The position numbers and the translations under genes are program-made. A stretch of 25,610 nucleotides of DNA from Bacteroidales bacterium UBA6366 (GTDB lineage Bacteria; Bacteroidota; Bacteroidia; Bacteroidales; UBA932), in assembly GCA_002438845.1 (NCBI GenBank), contig DJRG01000075.1:270-25879 (forward strand), read 5' to 3'. Under the pieces are notes generated by a model. It did not search any database, was not told the origin of the DNA, and was given only the letters and a program-made list of their open reading frames with translations. This document shows, one piece after another, positions 16,296 to 24,398 of the stretch; the first letter of the stretch is position 1, and each line of letters opens with the position of its first letter.

Positions 16296-18227
16296 ATGAT
16301 AATGGAAAAATTGAATATGCATACACAGGACATCACAGATGTCAATGTCGAGAAAATCGGGAAGTTGTTTCCGAACTGCCTGACGGAGATGATTGTGGGA
16401 AAGGATCAGAACGGGAAGGACATTCTCGGGAAAGGAATTGACTTTGACAAACTTAGACAGGAACTGTCAAAAAACGTTGTCGAAGGATTGCAAGAAAGGT
16501 ATCAATTTACTTGGCCGGGGAAACGTGAAGCTATAAGGATGGCCAACTGTCCGAGCAACATGACTCTTCGGCCAGACAGGGAGAGCAGTGTGGACTTTGA
16601 TAACACCGGTAATCTCTACATCGAGGGGGACAATCTTGAGGTGCTTAAACTTCTTCGAGAGGACTACCTCGGGAAGGTCAAGATGATCTACATCGACCCT
16701 CCGTACAACACTGGCAACGACTTTGTCTACGAGGATGACTTCAGCCTGACCGCCGGCGAGTTCAGGGACAGGAGCGGGATGTTCGATGAGGACGGGAATA
16801 TGGTCCTGCAGAACTACGAGGTCAATTCCGAGAGCAACGGCCGGTTCCACACGGATTGGCTGAACATGATCTACCCGAGATTGAAGGTCGCGAAGGATTT
16901 GCTGACCGAGGACGGAGCAATTTTTATTTCTATTGATGATCATGAGCATTCTAATCTCAAGAAAATATGTGATGAAATATTCGGTGAACGAAATTTTATA
17001 GCAAATATTATATGGCAAAGAACTTATGCACCGATTAGTTTGAAGAAATTTTTCTCCGAAAACCATGACTTCTGCCTTATTTATTCTAAGAATATTGATT
17101 CTTTCCAAATGAATCTTCTTCCAAGAAGTGAGAAACAAAATAAAGACTACAAAAATCCTGACAATGACCCTCGAGGAGTCTGGAAGGTGGGAAATCTCAC
17201 TGTTGGTCCGGCTGTAGAAAAGCAAATCTACGAGATAACTGGCCCGACAGGGAAAAAATTTATGCCACCAAGTGGCTATTGCTGGAGATTCACAAAAGAA
17301 AAATTCGAATCAATGAAAGCTGATAATCGTATTTGGTTCGGCTCTGACGGCAGCAATTCTCCAGTACCTAAACTATTCCTTTCAGAGGTGCAAGATGGGG
17401 TAACACCTATGACAGTTTGGACGTTTGATGAGGTGGGGCATGGGCAAGAAGCCACTCGTGAACTTCGCGACTTAATGCGTAATGCTGTATTTTCAAGTCC
17501 AAAGCCAATACGATACATAAAACGTTTTCTGCAAATCGGCACTAATAAAGATTGCATTGTCCTTGACTTCTTCTCTGGCTCCGCCACCACAGCCCACGCT
17601 GTGATGCAACTTAATACGGAAGATGAAGGGAACCGCAAATTCATCATGGTCCAGTTGCCAGAACTTACCAGCGAGAAAAGCGAAGCATACAAAGCCGGTT
17701 ACAAGAACATCTGCGAAATCGGCAAGGAGCGCATCCGCCGTGCCGGCAAGAAGATTCTGGAAGAACAGGCGGCAAAGAAAGACGGGAACGGATTGTTCGA
17801 CAAAGAAACTGAACAGGCTCGGCTCGATGTTGGTTTCCGCGTCTTGAAGTTGGATACTTCTAACATGCGGGATGTATATTACACGCCAGAGGAATCCTCC
17901 GCTGCCACTCTGTTCGATGATAATATAAAGCCTGACCGTGCACCGGAAGATCTCCTCTTCCAGGTGATGCTCGAATGCAACCTTCCGCTCTCGGCGAAAA
18001 TCGAAAGAAAGACGATCGCCGGCAAGGAAGTGTTCTGTGTGAACGGTGTTTACCTGATCGCCTGCTTCGACGAGGATGTGAACGAGACCGTGATCACCGA
18101 AGTCGCCAAACGCAAGCCATACTACTTCATCATGCGCGACAGTTCCCTCTCCTCCGACCAGGTCGCCGACAACTTCGAGCAAATCTTCAACGCCTACAGC
18201 AAAGACACCATCAGAAGAATCATATAA
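16296..18227 (+). CDS. mod: Type III restriction-modification methyltransferase (Mod)
   Basis: The 643-residue protein is a beta-class amino-methyltransferase. Catalytic motif IV DPPYNTGNDF is at 134-143 and comes before the S-adenosylmethionine-binding motif I, LDFFSGSATTAHAV, at 423-436. The DPPY form implies N6-adenine or N4-cytosine methylation; type III Mods make N6-methyladenine. The region between the motifs (about 210-420) holds the target recognition domain. In type III systems Mod both protects the host and reads the site for Res. An ATG two codons later (16302) is an alternative start. The stretch coding for residues ~209-425 is markedly richer in A+T than its flanks: 14 of 60 G/C in 16921-16980 against 31 of 60 in 16861-16920. 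This suggests an exchanged recognition domain. Confidence 0.93.
   Translation: MIMEKLNMHTQDITDVNVEKIGKLFPNCLTEMIVGKDQNGKDILGKGIDFDKLRQELSKNVVEGLQERYQFTWPGKREAIRMANCPSNMTLRPDRESSVDFDNTGNLYIEGDNLEVLKLLREDYLGKVKMIYIDPPYNTGNDFVYEDDFSLTAGEFRDRSGMFDEDGNMVLQNYEVNSESNGRFHTDWLNMIYPRLKVAKDLLTEDGAIFISIDDHEHSNLKKICDEIFGERNFIANIIWQRTYAPISLKKFFSENHDFCLIYSKNIDSFQMNLLPRSEKQNKDYKNPDNDPRGVWKVGNLTVGPAVEKQIYEITGPTGKKFMPPSGYCWRFTKEKFESMKADNRIWFGSDGSNSPVPKLFLSEVQDGVTPMTVWTFDEVGHGQEATRELRDLMRNAVFSSPKPIRYIKRFLQIGTNKDCIVLDFFSGSATTAHAVMQLNTEDEGNRKFIMVQLPELTSEKSEAYKAGYKNICEIGKERIRRAGKKILEEQAAKKDGNGLFDKETEQARLDVGFRVLKLDTSNMRDVYYTPEESSAATLFDDNIKPDRAPEDLLFQVMLECNLPLSAKIERKTIAGKEVFCVNGVYLIACFDEDVNETVITEVAKRKPYYFIMRDSSLSSDQVADNFEQIFNAYSKDTIRRII
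16919..17570 (+). other. A+T-rich target-recognition segment inside mod
   Basis: G+C falls abruptly at about 16919 and recovers near 17570-17580. Sixty-base counts are 31 (16861-16920), 14 (16921-16980), 19 (16981-17040), 24 (17521-17580) and 32 (17581-17640). The segment matches the region between the two catalytic motifs. Confidence 0.7.
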
Positions 18228-18250
18228 GTTATTAAGAAAAACTTAACAAC
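18228..18250 (+). other. Inverted repeat between mod and the RhuM gene
   Basis: GTTATTAAG, five A, then CTTAACAAC can form a 9-base stem with one mismatch immediately after the mod stop codon. There is no T-run, so it is not a standard terminator; it may be an operator or an attenuator. Confidence 0.45.
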
Positions 18251-18268
18251 TGCTCATAATCGACAAAA

Positions 18269-19300
18269 ATGAAAGAGATTAATGATAATAACCAGAATGC
18301 GGAACAACAGGAAGACATCATAATATATAATACTGATGACGGTCTTTCTTCCGTTGTGTTGATCAGTACGGACGGAATGGTTTGGTTAAGTCAGATGCAG
18401 ATTGCAAAACTTTTTGCCACCTCTAAGCAGACCGTCAGTTATCATATAGCCAACATATTAAAGGAAAACGAATTACAGAAAAAGGCAGTTGTCAAAGAAA
18501 TTTTGACAACTGCTACCGATGGAAAATCTTATCCTGTAGAACACTATTCTTTGAATATGGTGCTGGCCATCGGCTACCGCATAAAAGGGGTACGTGGTAC
18601 GCAGTTCAGGCAATGGGCGACCAGAAATCTATCGGAGTATATGGTAAAAGGGTTTGTCATTGACACCGAGCGGCTTAAGAATCCTGATGGAAGGCCTGAC
18701 TATTTCGATGAATTGCTCGCGAAAATCCGTGACATACGCGCATCAGAAAAGAGATTTTACCAGAAATTGAGAGACCTTTTCAAATTAAGCAGTGACTATG
18801 TCTCTGAAGACAAGTCAACGCAAATGTTCTTTGCTGAAACACAAAACAAGTTGCTGTATGCCGTAACACACCACACAGCGGCAGAGATTGTAATAGAAAG
18901 GGCCGATGCTCAAAAACAGAATATGGGACTGACTTCATGGAAAGGGAGCATTGTCCGCAGACAAGATGTTATCATCGCAAAGAACTACCTTTCCAATGAA
19001 GAACTTGATAAATTGAACAGGTTAGTTACAATCTTTCTGGAATCTGCCGAATTACGTGTCAAGGAACGAAAAGATCTTACAATTGATTTCTGGAGAAAAA
19101 ATGTTGACTCCATGCTATCGTTTCAGGGACAAGATGTTTTATCTGGAAAAGGAAGCATTTCCAATCAGCAGATGGAAAAACAAGTCTTGCGTATTTATGA
19201 TAAATTCGATAAAAGACGCAAAGCGTTAGATGCCGCAGAAGCAGACAGACAAGACATGTTGGAACTTAGAGAATTAGAAGAAAGTATTAAACACCGTTAG
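18269..19300 (+). CDS. RhuM-family protein within the restriction operon
   Basis: A 343-residue protein of the Virulence_RhuM family (PF13310), named after a Salmonella pathogenicity-island gene of unknown function. The N-terminal part contains WLSQMQIAKLFATSKQTVSYHI, a winged-helix-like segment (residues ~34-56). Family motifs follow: EHYSLNMVLAIGYRIKG, then GTQFRQWATRNLSEYMVKGF. The C-terminal half is helical, with EEIDK-like and KERKDLT segments and a charged end. It sits in the same orientation between mod and res, 41 bases after mod and 10 bases before res. Its composition is richer in A+T (21 of 60 G/C in 18421-18480) than that of res (33 of 60 in 19561-19620), which points to later insertion. 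Possible roles are DNA-binding regulator or an accessory toxin-like factor; neither is shown. Confidence 0.85.
   Translation: MKEINDNNQNAEQQEDIIIYNTDDGLSSVVLISTDGMVWLSQMQIAKLFATSKQTVSYHIANILKENELQKKAVVKEILTTATDGKSYPVEHYSLNMVLAIGYRIKGVRGTQFRQWATRNLSEYMVKGFVIDTERLKNPDGRPDYFDELLAKIRDIRASEKRFYQKLRDLFKLSSDYVSEDKSTQMFFAETQNKLLYAVTHHTAAEIVIERADAQKQNMGLTSWKGSIVRRQDVIIAKNYLSNEELDKLNRLVTIFLESAELRVKERKDLTIDFWRKNVDSMLSFQGQDVLSGKGSISNQQMEKQVLRIYDKFDKRRKALDAAEADRQDMLELRELEESIKHR
18485..18513 (+). other. Perfect 12-base inverted repeat in the RhuM coding region
   Basis: GCAGTTGTCAAA (18485-18496), five bases, then TTTGACAACTGC (18502-18513) is a perfect palindromic pair. The right arm shares ACAACTGCT with the sequence just upstream of the RhuM start (18246-18254), suggesting repeated operator-like sites, though it also codes for conserved residues. 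Confidence 0.5.
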
Positions 19301-19310
19301 TATTTGGCAA

Positions 19311-22300
19311 ATGAAATTCAACTTCAAGATACAACAGTACCAGACTGACGCGGTGGAGAGTACGGTGGCGGCCTTTGCTGGACAACCGTCTCGGGATGGG
19401 TTTCAGTACCGCAGGGACTTAGGTAAGAATGATGTCGGGCGGATCACTTATGATGATGACTACGCAGGCTTCAGAAACGCTGACATCGAACTCACTGACC
19501 AAGACATGTCTACCAACATCCGTAACATTCAGGAGTCCAATAATATTCCTATGTCAAAGGCTCTTTCGCACGATCTGGGAAGAGTCGGTCTTGACATCGA
19601 GATGGAGACCGGAACAGGCAAGACCTACGTTTACATCAAGACTATGTTTGAGCTGAACAAGCGTTACGGATGGAGTAAGTTCATTGTTGTGGTGCCAAGC
19701 ATAGCCATCAGAGAGGGCGTGGCCAAAAGTTTCAGGATGTTGGAGGATCACTTTATGGAGTACTACGGTAAAAAAGCGAGATACTTCATTTACAACAGCT
19801 CCAACCTTCAGCAGCTCGACTCATTTTCAAGTGATGCCGGCATAAATGTTATGATCATCAACACGCAAGCCTTCGCTTCATCACTGAAGGAGGGTGCCAA
19901 GAACAAAGAAAGCCGCATCATATATTCGGAAAGGGACGATTTCGGCAGCAGGAAGCCAATTGATGTGATCGCGGCCAACAGGCCGATCATCATCATGGAC
20001 GAGCCTCAGAAAATGGAAGGCACTGCCACACAGGCGGCATTGAAAAGATTCAAGCCGCTGTTTGCCCTATATTATTCCGCCACCCATAAGACCAGCCATA
20101 ACTGCATCTACGCTCTCGACGCCCTCGATGCCTACAAACAGAAACTAGTCAAAAAAATTCAGGTGAAAGGCTTTGAGGTGAAGAATCTGAGAGGGGCAAG
20201 CTCATACTTGTACCTTGACAGCATCATTCTGTCGAAAAACAAGCCTCCGGTCGCCAGGATTGAGTTGGAGGTCAAAGGTGCTTCCGGCATAAGGAAGGAA
20301 TCCCGAAAATTCGATGTCCACGACAGCCTTTACTCGGCATCGGAACTTCATGAATATGATGGATTCACCATCTCTGACATCAACGTTTACAATGATTCTG
20401 TCTCATTCACGAATGGCATCACTATCCACAAGGGCGAAGTCTATGGCGACAGCAGCCAGGAGACGATGCAAAGAGTCCAGATACGCGAAACCATCGCCTC
20501 GCATTTCGAGAAAGAACGGGATCTCTTCAACAAAGGGATCAAGACCCTGTCTCTCTTCTTCCTTGACGAAGTAGCGAATTACAAAAGTTACAATGAGGCC
20601 GGCGAGGAGGTCAAGGGAAAGTTCTGGAATATCTTCGAGGAGGAATATTCAAACTATCTGAATGAGAACCTTTCTCTCTTCGACGATGGTTACCAGCGAT
20701 ATCTAAGGCGTTTCGATGTTTCGCAGGTGCATAGAGGTTACTTTTCCATTGACAAGAAGACCGGGCACAGCATTGACAGCGAGACAAAGCGTGGCAGCGA
20801 TATGTCCGATGACATCTCGGCTTACGATCTGATCCTTAAGAACAAGGAGCGTCTGCTGAGTTTTGATGAACCATGCAGGTTCATATTCTCACACTCGGCA
20901 CTACGTGAAGGATGGGATAATCCGAATGTGTTCCAGATTTGCACTCTTCGTCATGCGAACTCAGCTATCGCAAAACGCCAGGAAGTCGGACGAGGCCTTC
21001 GTCTCTGTGTTGACCAGCAAGGAAACAGGATGGATTATCAGGAACTCGGTGACGATGTTCAAGAAGTCAACAAACTGACGGTCATTGCCAATGAAAGTTA
21101 TACCGACTTCGTGGACGGACTACAGAGAGAAACCAAGGAATCGCTCCGAGAGAGGCCGACAAAAGCTGACATCAATTTCTTTGAAGGTAAAGTTGTCACC
21201 AGAGCAGATGGTGGCAGGCAGACAATTAACAGACAGGAAGCCATAATGATTTCCGCCTTCTTGATTGGCTGTGGGTATGTTGATGAGAACAACAACATCA
21301 CTCAGAGGTACAAGGATGATCTGAAAAACAAAACATTGCAACCTATATCCCCTGGCCTTAAGCCAATCGAGGCAGAAGTTCACAAACTGATTCAGTCCAT
21401 CTACGATGAAAAAGTCGAGCTTACGAATATGGTCGAGAACGGTTACAGCACAAAGACTCCTGACAATGCCCTTAACGCGAACTTCAGCAAGAAAGAGTTT
21501 CAGGAACTTTGGAAGCTGATCAATCATAAGTATGCCTACACAGTTCATTATGACAGCAAAGAACTGATTGATCATGCCATACGTTCAATTGACGCTAATC
21601 TGTTCGTTTCGGAACTAAAGTACGTGATGACAATTGGAAATCAAAAGGACGTGGACAGTTTTGGTGGAGAACAAACTACAACAAAAAGTATAACGACTGT
21701 CAGCACTTCGACCGTTCCATACGATCTTGTAGGTGACATCGCTAAGAGGAGCACTTTGACAAGAAAGACCGCTGCGGCAATCCTCCGTGGCATCAGTCCT
21801 AAGAAACTTGCAATGTTCCGAGGCAATCCGGAAGAGTTCATCACCAAGGTCAGCCGGTTGATCAAAGATGAAAAGGCGACTATCATTGTGGAGCACATTC
21901 AGTACGACAAGCTTATGGAGACCTACGACAGCGACATATTCACGAAAGAGAAGCGCAGCCAGGACATAGGGAAGGCGTACAGGGCGACTAAGAGCATCCA
22001 GGATTATGTCTTTACAGATGGCATCTCTGATGACAACAATGAGAAAAAGTTCGCAAGGTCACTCGATCAGGCCACAGAGGTTTGCGTTTATGCAAAACTT
22101 CCCCGAGGCTTCCAGATCCCTACACCGGTCGGAAATTATTCCCCGGATTGGGCGATTGCGTTCAACAAAGGGACGGTAAAGCACGTCTTCTTCATAGCCG
22201 AGACCAAAGGAGATATGAGTACTATGGAACTCAGGCCGATCGAGAAGGCAAAGATAGACTGCGCCAGGGCTCTTTTCAATAACTTGAGCGGGGCTGACAT

Positions 22301-22355
22301 CCGATACGACTGCGTCGATAACTACGATCAACTTCTCACTGTGATTAAAGAATAG
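19311..22355 (+). CDS. res: Type III restriction enzyme Res subunit
   Basis: This 1014-residue protein combines a superfamily 2 helicase/translocase with a nuclease. Walker A is METGTGKT (98-105). Motif II is DEPQ (230-233), the variant typical of Res proteins, followed by YYSATHK (254-260). The second helicase lobe carries FIFSHSALREGWDNPNVFQICTL and RQEVGRGLRL. The C terminus has a PD-(D/E)xK nuclease with P945-D946 and E964-T-K966 (YSPDWA and AETKGD). Such enzymes use ATP to move along or signal along DNA and cut when two sites are engaged with Mod. The length matches EcoP1I/EcoP15I-type Res (~970 aa). All catalytic motifs look intact, so the system may be active. Confidence 0.93.
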   Translation: MKFNFKIQQYQTDAVESTVAAFAGQPSRDGFQYRRDLGKNDVGRITYDDDYAGFRNADIELTDQDMSTNIRNIQESNNIPMSKALSHDLGRVGLDIEMETGTGKTYVYIKTMFELNKRYGWSKFIVVVPSIAIREGVAKSFRMLEDHFMEYYGKKARYFIYNSSNLQQLDSFSSDAGINVMIINTQAFASSLKEGAKNKESRIIYSERDDFGSRKPIDVIAANRPIIIMDEPQKMEGTATQAALKRFKPLFALYYSATHKTSHNCIYALDALDAYKQKLVKKIQVKGFEVKNLRGASSYLYLDSIILSKNKPPVARIELEVKGASGIRKESRKFDVHDSLYSASELHEYDGFTISDINVYNDSVSFTNGITIHKGEVYGDSSQETMQRVQIRETIASHFEKERDLFNKGIKTLSLFFLDEVANYKSYNEAGEEVKGKFWNIFEEEYSNYLNENLSLFDDGYQRYLRRFDVSQVHRGYFSIDKKTGHSIDSETKRGSDMSDDISAYDLILKNKERLLSFDEPCRFIFSHSALREGWDNPNVFQICTLRHANSAIAKRQEVGRGLRLCVDQQGNRMDYQELGDDVQEVNKLTVIANESYTDFVDGLQRETKESLRERPTKADINFFEGKVVTRADGGRQTINRQEAIMISAFLIGCGYVDENNNITQRYKDDLKNKTLQPISPGLKPIEAEVHKLIQSIYDEKVELTNMVENGYSTKTPDNALNANFSKKEFQELWKLINHKYAYTVHYDSKELIDHAIRSIDANLFVSELKYVMTIGNQKDVDSFGGEQTTTKSITTVSTSTVPYDLVGDIAKRSTLTRKTAAAILRGISPKKLAMFRGNPEEFITKVSRLIKDEKATIIVEHIQYDKLMETYDSDIFTKEKRSQDIGKAYRATKSIQDYVFTDGISDDNNEKKFARSLDQATEVCVYAKLPRGFQIPTPVGNYSPDWAIAFNKGTVKHVFFIAETKGDMSTMELRPIEKAKIDCARALFNNLSGADIRYDCVDNYDQLLTVIKE

Positions 22356-22379
22356 TGATTGAAAATTTGTTTGAAAAAC

Positions 22380-24080
22380 ATGATCAATAAAACCACATTC
22401 AAAAACCTGTGGGGAAAGGCGGCAGGGACTTTCAAGAGGTTCCCGGTCTCGTCTTGCTTCATGGCAGCGGCGGCGATTCTGGCTGTCGTGCTCGTTCATT
22501 CGGATGACAAAATCGAGGGAAAAGACTCTTTCTTTCTGATGTTCTGGACGATAACATCCGGACTGCTGAATCTGGCGGTCAGACTCGGGCTCACGGACTG
22601 GAGAAATGGCGAAGAAAAAACCTTCAAGCCGCTTTGGATTCTGACCATCAACGTTTTGTGGCTTGGAATCTGCCTTCTGTTCCGATGGTACTGGCCGTTG
22701 GACATGAGTTGGTTCAATGCGGCGACAACCCTTGTGTGGATCATCGTGTCTGGGATATTCCTTGCCCCCGTCTGGCGGAAATCTGACAATGACACTGGGC
22801 TTTGGAACCACACAATTGACTGCGTCACCGCAGCATTCACCGCATTCGTGGTCGGGCTGCTTCTGGCCGGAGGATTGGATCTGCTCGCTCTCGCGTTCAA
22901 AATGCTCTTCGGTCTTGAGATTGGCTGGAAAGTGGTTGCGGACGTGTTCTGGGTCAGCATGATATTCATTGCTCCGATGGTGTTCATGCAATTGATTCCT
23001 GCTAAGGGCAGATATGATGCCGACAGACCGGGAAAGGCCGGACTCGGTCTGATCAACTATCTGCTGTTTCCTCTTTTAGGAGCATACGTCCTGACACTCT
23101 ACGTCTATGCGGCGAAGATCATCTTTGAATGGAACCTGCCGCGGGGGTGGGTGTCAACACTGGCGATGGCTTCAATGCTTTGCTTGGTGCTGATGATATT
23201 CCTGATTTATCCGGTGCAATTCCGCGAGGACCGCGACAAATGGAGATTCGACCGCAAGGCGCTGAGGCTTTTGCCTGCCATATTCCTGCCACTTCTTATG
23301 CTGATGACGGTCGGGATCGTCAAAAGGGTAAGCGACTACGGGATCACCGCACCCCGACTTTATCTCATACTTTTCAACGCTTGGTGCTATGTTGTCTGCA
23401 TAGGACTGACGGTCAACAAGTCAAAAACATTCCGCTGGATACCGCTGTCCTTTTTCGCTCTTGCGATCCTTTCGTCCGTCGGACCTCAGAATTTCGCCGC
23501 ACTGTCCCGCAGAGCCCTAGTCAGCGATGTCAAGAAAGCTATGTCATCGGTCTCCCCTGACATCAGGTTCCCTTTGGACTCGGCAAGATATTCAGAGATT
23601 ATGGAATCATGTGATTCAGCGTCTGTGGTGGGAATTGACCGGAAAATGGAATATCTCTTCATTCAATATCACGAGAAAGTCGTGCGTGAGATTGTTGACA
23701 CGGCGGTTGGGTTCTGGAACTTCGGCAGTTGGGCAGACAGATGCCAGGCAGATACCGTGGCAGTCGATGACAGCGCATTCCGATGGCTGGAGATCAACAC
23801 GGAAGGGGCTTTTAAGATTCCGGATGGGTGCACCCGCTTTGAAAGCATTAATTTCAATGGCTCAGTACCCTTAGCGGACACAGTCTTTGTGACGGTCTCA
23901 GCCGATTCGGTAAGGTTGGCGATTCCGCTGAGTGAGGTTGACAGGGCGCGGAAAAAGAACGGAAGCAACCCCTTGTACTTCCACGGGGACAACGGTGTGT
24001 TCTTTACAGACCACATCTCGACCGACAACGAAGGAGACTCGATGCGTGTCAACCTCAAGGGGATCATGTTTCTGAAATAA
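22380..24080 (+). CDS. DUF4153-like membrane protein
   Basis: This 566-residue protein (ATG at 22380; a TTG at 22359 is in frame but unlikely) has about ten to twelve hydrophobic segments in its first ~380 residues and a soluble C-terminal domain of ~180 residues. The segment SDYGITAPRLYLILFNAWCYVV resembles the conserved signature of DUF4153 (PF13687), a family of membrane proteins common in Bacteroidota. No function is established. The gene begins 24 bases after res and could be read through from the defence operon. However, nothing in its sequence links it to restriction, and the terminator ~160 bases downstream may end the whole transcript. The soluble end (residues ~390 onward) has no recognised motif. 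Membrane location is firm; the family call is moderate. Confidence 0.6.
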   Translation: MINKTTFKNLWGKAAGTFKRFPVSSCFMAAAAILAVVLVHSDDKIEGKDSFFLMFWTITSGLLNLAVRLGLTDWRNGEEKTFKPLWILTINVLWLGICLLFRWYWPLDMSWFNAATTLVWIIVSGIFLAPVWRKSDNDTGLWNHTIDCVTAAFTAFVVGLLLAGGLDLLALAFKMLFGLEIGWKVVADVFWVSMIFIAPMVFMQLIPAKGRYDADRPGKAGLGLINYLLFPLLGAYVLTLYVYAAKIIFEWNLPRGWVSTLAMASMLCLVLMIFLIYPVQFREDRDKWRFDRKALRLLPAIFLPLLMLMTVGIVKRVSDYGITAPRLYLILFNAWCYVVCIGLTVNKSKTFRWIPLSFFALAILSSVGPQNFAALSRRALVSDVKKAMSSVSPDIRFPLDSARYSEIMESCDSASVVGIDRKMEYLFIQYHEKVVREIVDTAVGFWNFGSWADRCQADTVAVDDSAFRWLEINTEGAFKIPDGCTRFESINFNGSVPLADTVFVTVSADSVRLAIPLSEVDRARKKNGSNPLYFHGDNGVFFTDHISTDNEGDSMRVNLKGIMFLK

Positions 24081-24221
24081 TATTCTATGATATTCCCGGA
24101 ACAAGGATATTTGGAACATCGCTTTATGCCCTGCTTTTGACTCTGCCTGCTTTTTGTCTCTACCCCGAGATTTGGTATATTCACGGATTATTGCTTTATT
24201 TGTTGGCAAGACTGAATGCCG

Positions 24222-24242
24222 CGGGGCAAAGAATCCGCAAAG
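24222..24242 (+). repeat. Half-preserved copy of the RAYT-associated repeat
   Basis: CGGGGC followed by AAAGAATCC resembles the left half of the core (GGGGGC then A-rich) and shares the preceding CCG context with other copies. The right half (GCACCC) is missing, replaced by the terminator stem. Confidence 0.4.
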
Positions 24243-24285
24243 CGAGTTAGGTTATATCGCACCTGACCCGCTTTTTTGTTTTTAC
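24241..24285 (+). terminator. Rho-independent terminator upstream of the RAYT-like gene
   Basis: AGCGAGTTAGGT (24241-24252) pairs with ACCTGACCCGCT (24261-24272) with one wobble and one mismatch, around an 8-base loop. TTTTTTGTTTTT follows. It insulates the RAYT-like gene from upstream transcription. Confidence 0.75.
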
Positions 24286-24302
24286 CTGCGTCACTATGTC
24301 TC

Positions 24303-24380
24303 GGGGGCAAAATAGCCGTTGCTGCACCCGTAACCACTGATTATTAACATCGCGGGGGCGAGAACGGCCTGAACGCACCC
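24303..24380 (+). repeat. RAYT-associated repeats, left flank (two cores)
   Basis: Core E (24303-24329) and core F (24354-24380) both read GGGGGC-N15-GCACCC and are separated by exactly 24 bases. The N15 fillers differ (AAAATAGCCGTTGCT and GAGAACGGCCTGAAC). Core F ends 18 bases before the ATG of the RAYT-like gene. Confidence 0.92.
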
Positions 24381-24398
24381 GCCAAATATTTTTGAACT

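Larger units (their letters stand above)
24081..24398. other. Intergenic region between the DUF4153-like gene and the RAYT-like gene
   Basis: About 318 bases without a gene. It contains a half-preserved repeat core (24222-24242), a terminator (24241-24285) and two complete repeat cores (24303-24380). TATTTTTG at 24387-24394 resembles a -7 box but is only four bases from the ATG. Confidence 0.65.

Noticed and set aside
12402..22355. BREX or DISARM system
   Set aside because: No PglZ, BrxC or DUF1998 (DrmB) partner is present; Mod and Res match type III restriction.
12402..22355. Phase variation of mod or res by simple repeats
   Set aside because: I found no tetra- or pentanucleotide repeat tract and no homopolymer longer than about eight bases in these genes.
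22059..22991. 310-codon open frame on the minus strand
   Set aside because: It is antisense to the conserved nuclease end of res and the start of the membrane protein; composition is His/Pro/Glu-rich as expected for a shadow frame.
24387..24394. TATTTTTG as a promoter -7 box for the RAYT-like gene
   Set aside because: It is four bases before the ATG and the expected -33 position falls in the repeat core with no TTTG.
12093..24398. Integrated element with a tRNA attachment site
   Set aside because: No tRNA gene, integrase or flanking direct repeat was seen; only the RAYT-associated repeats bracket the block.
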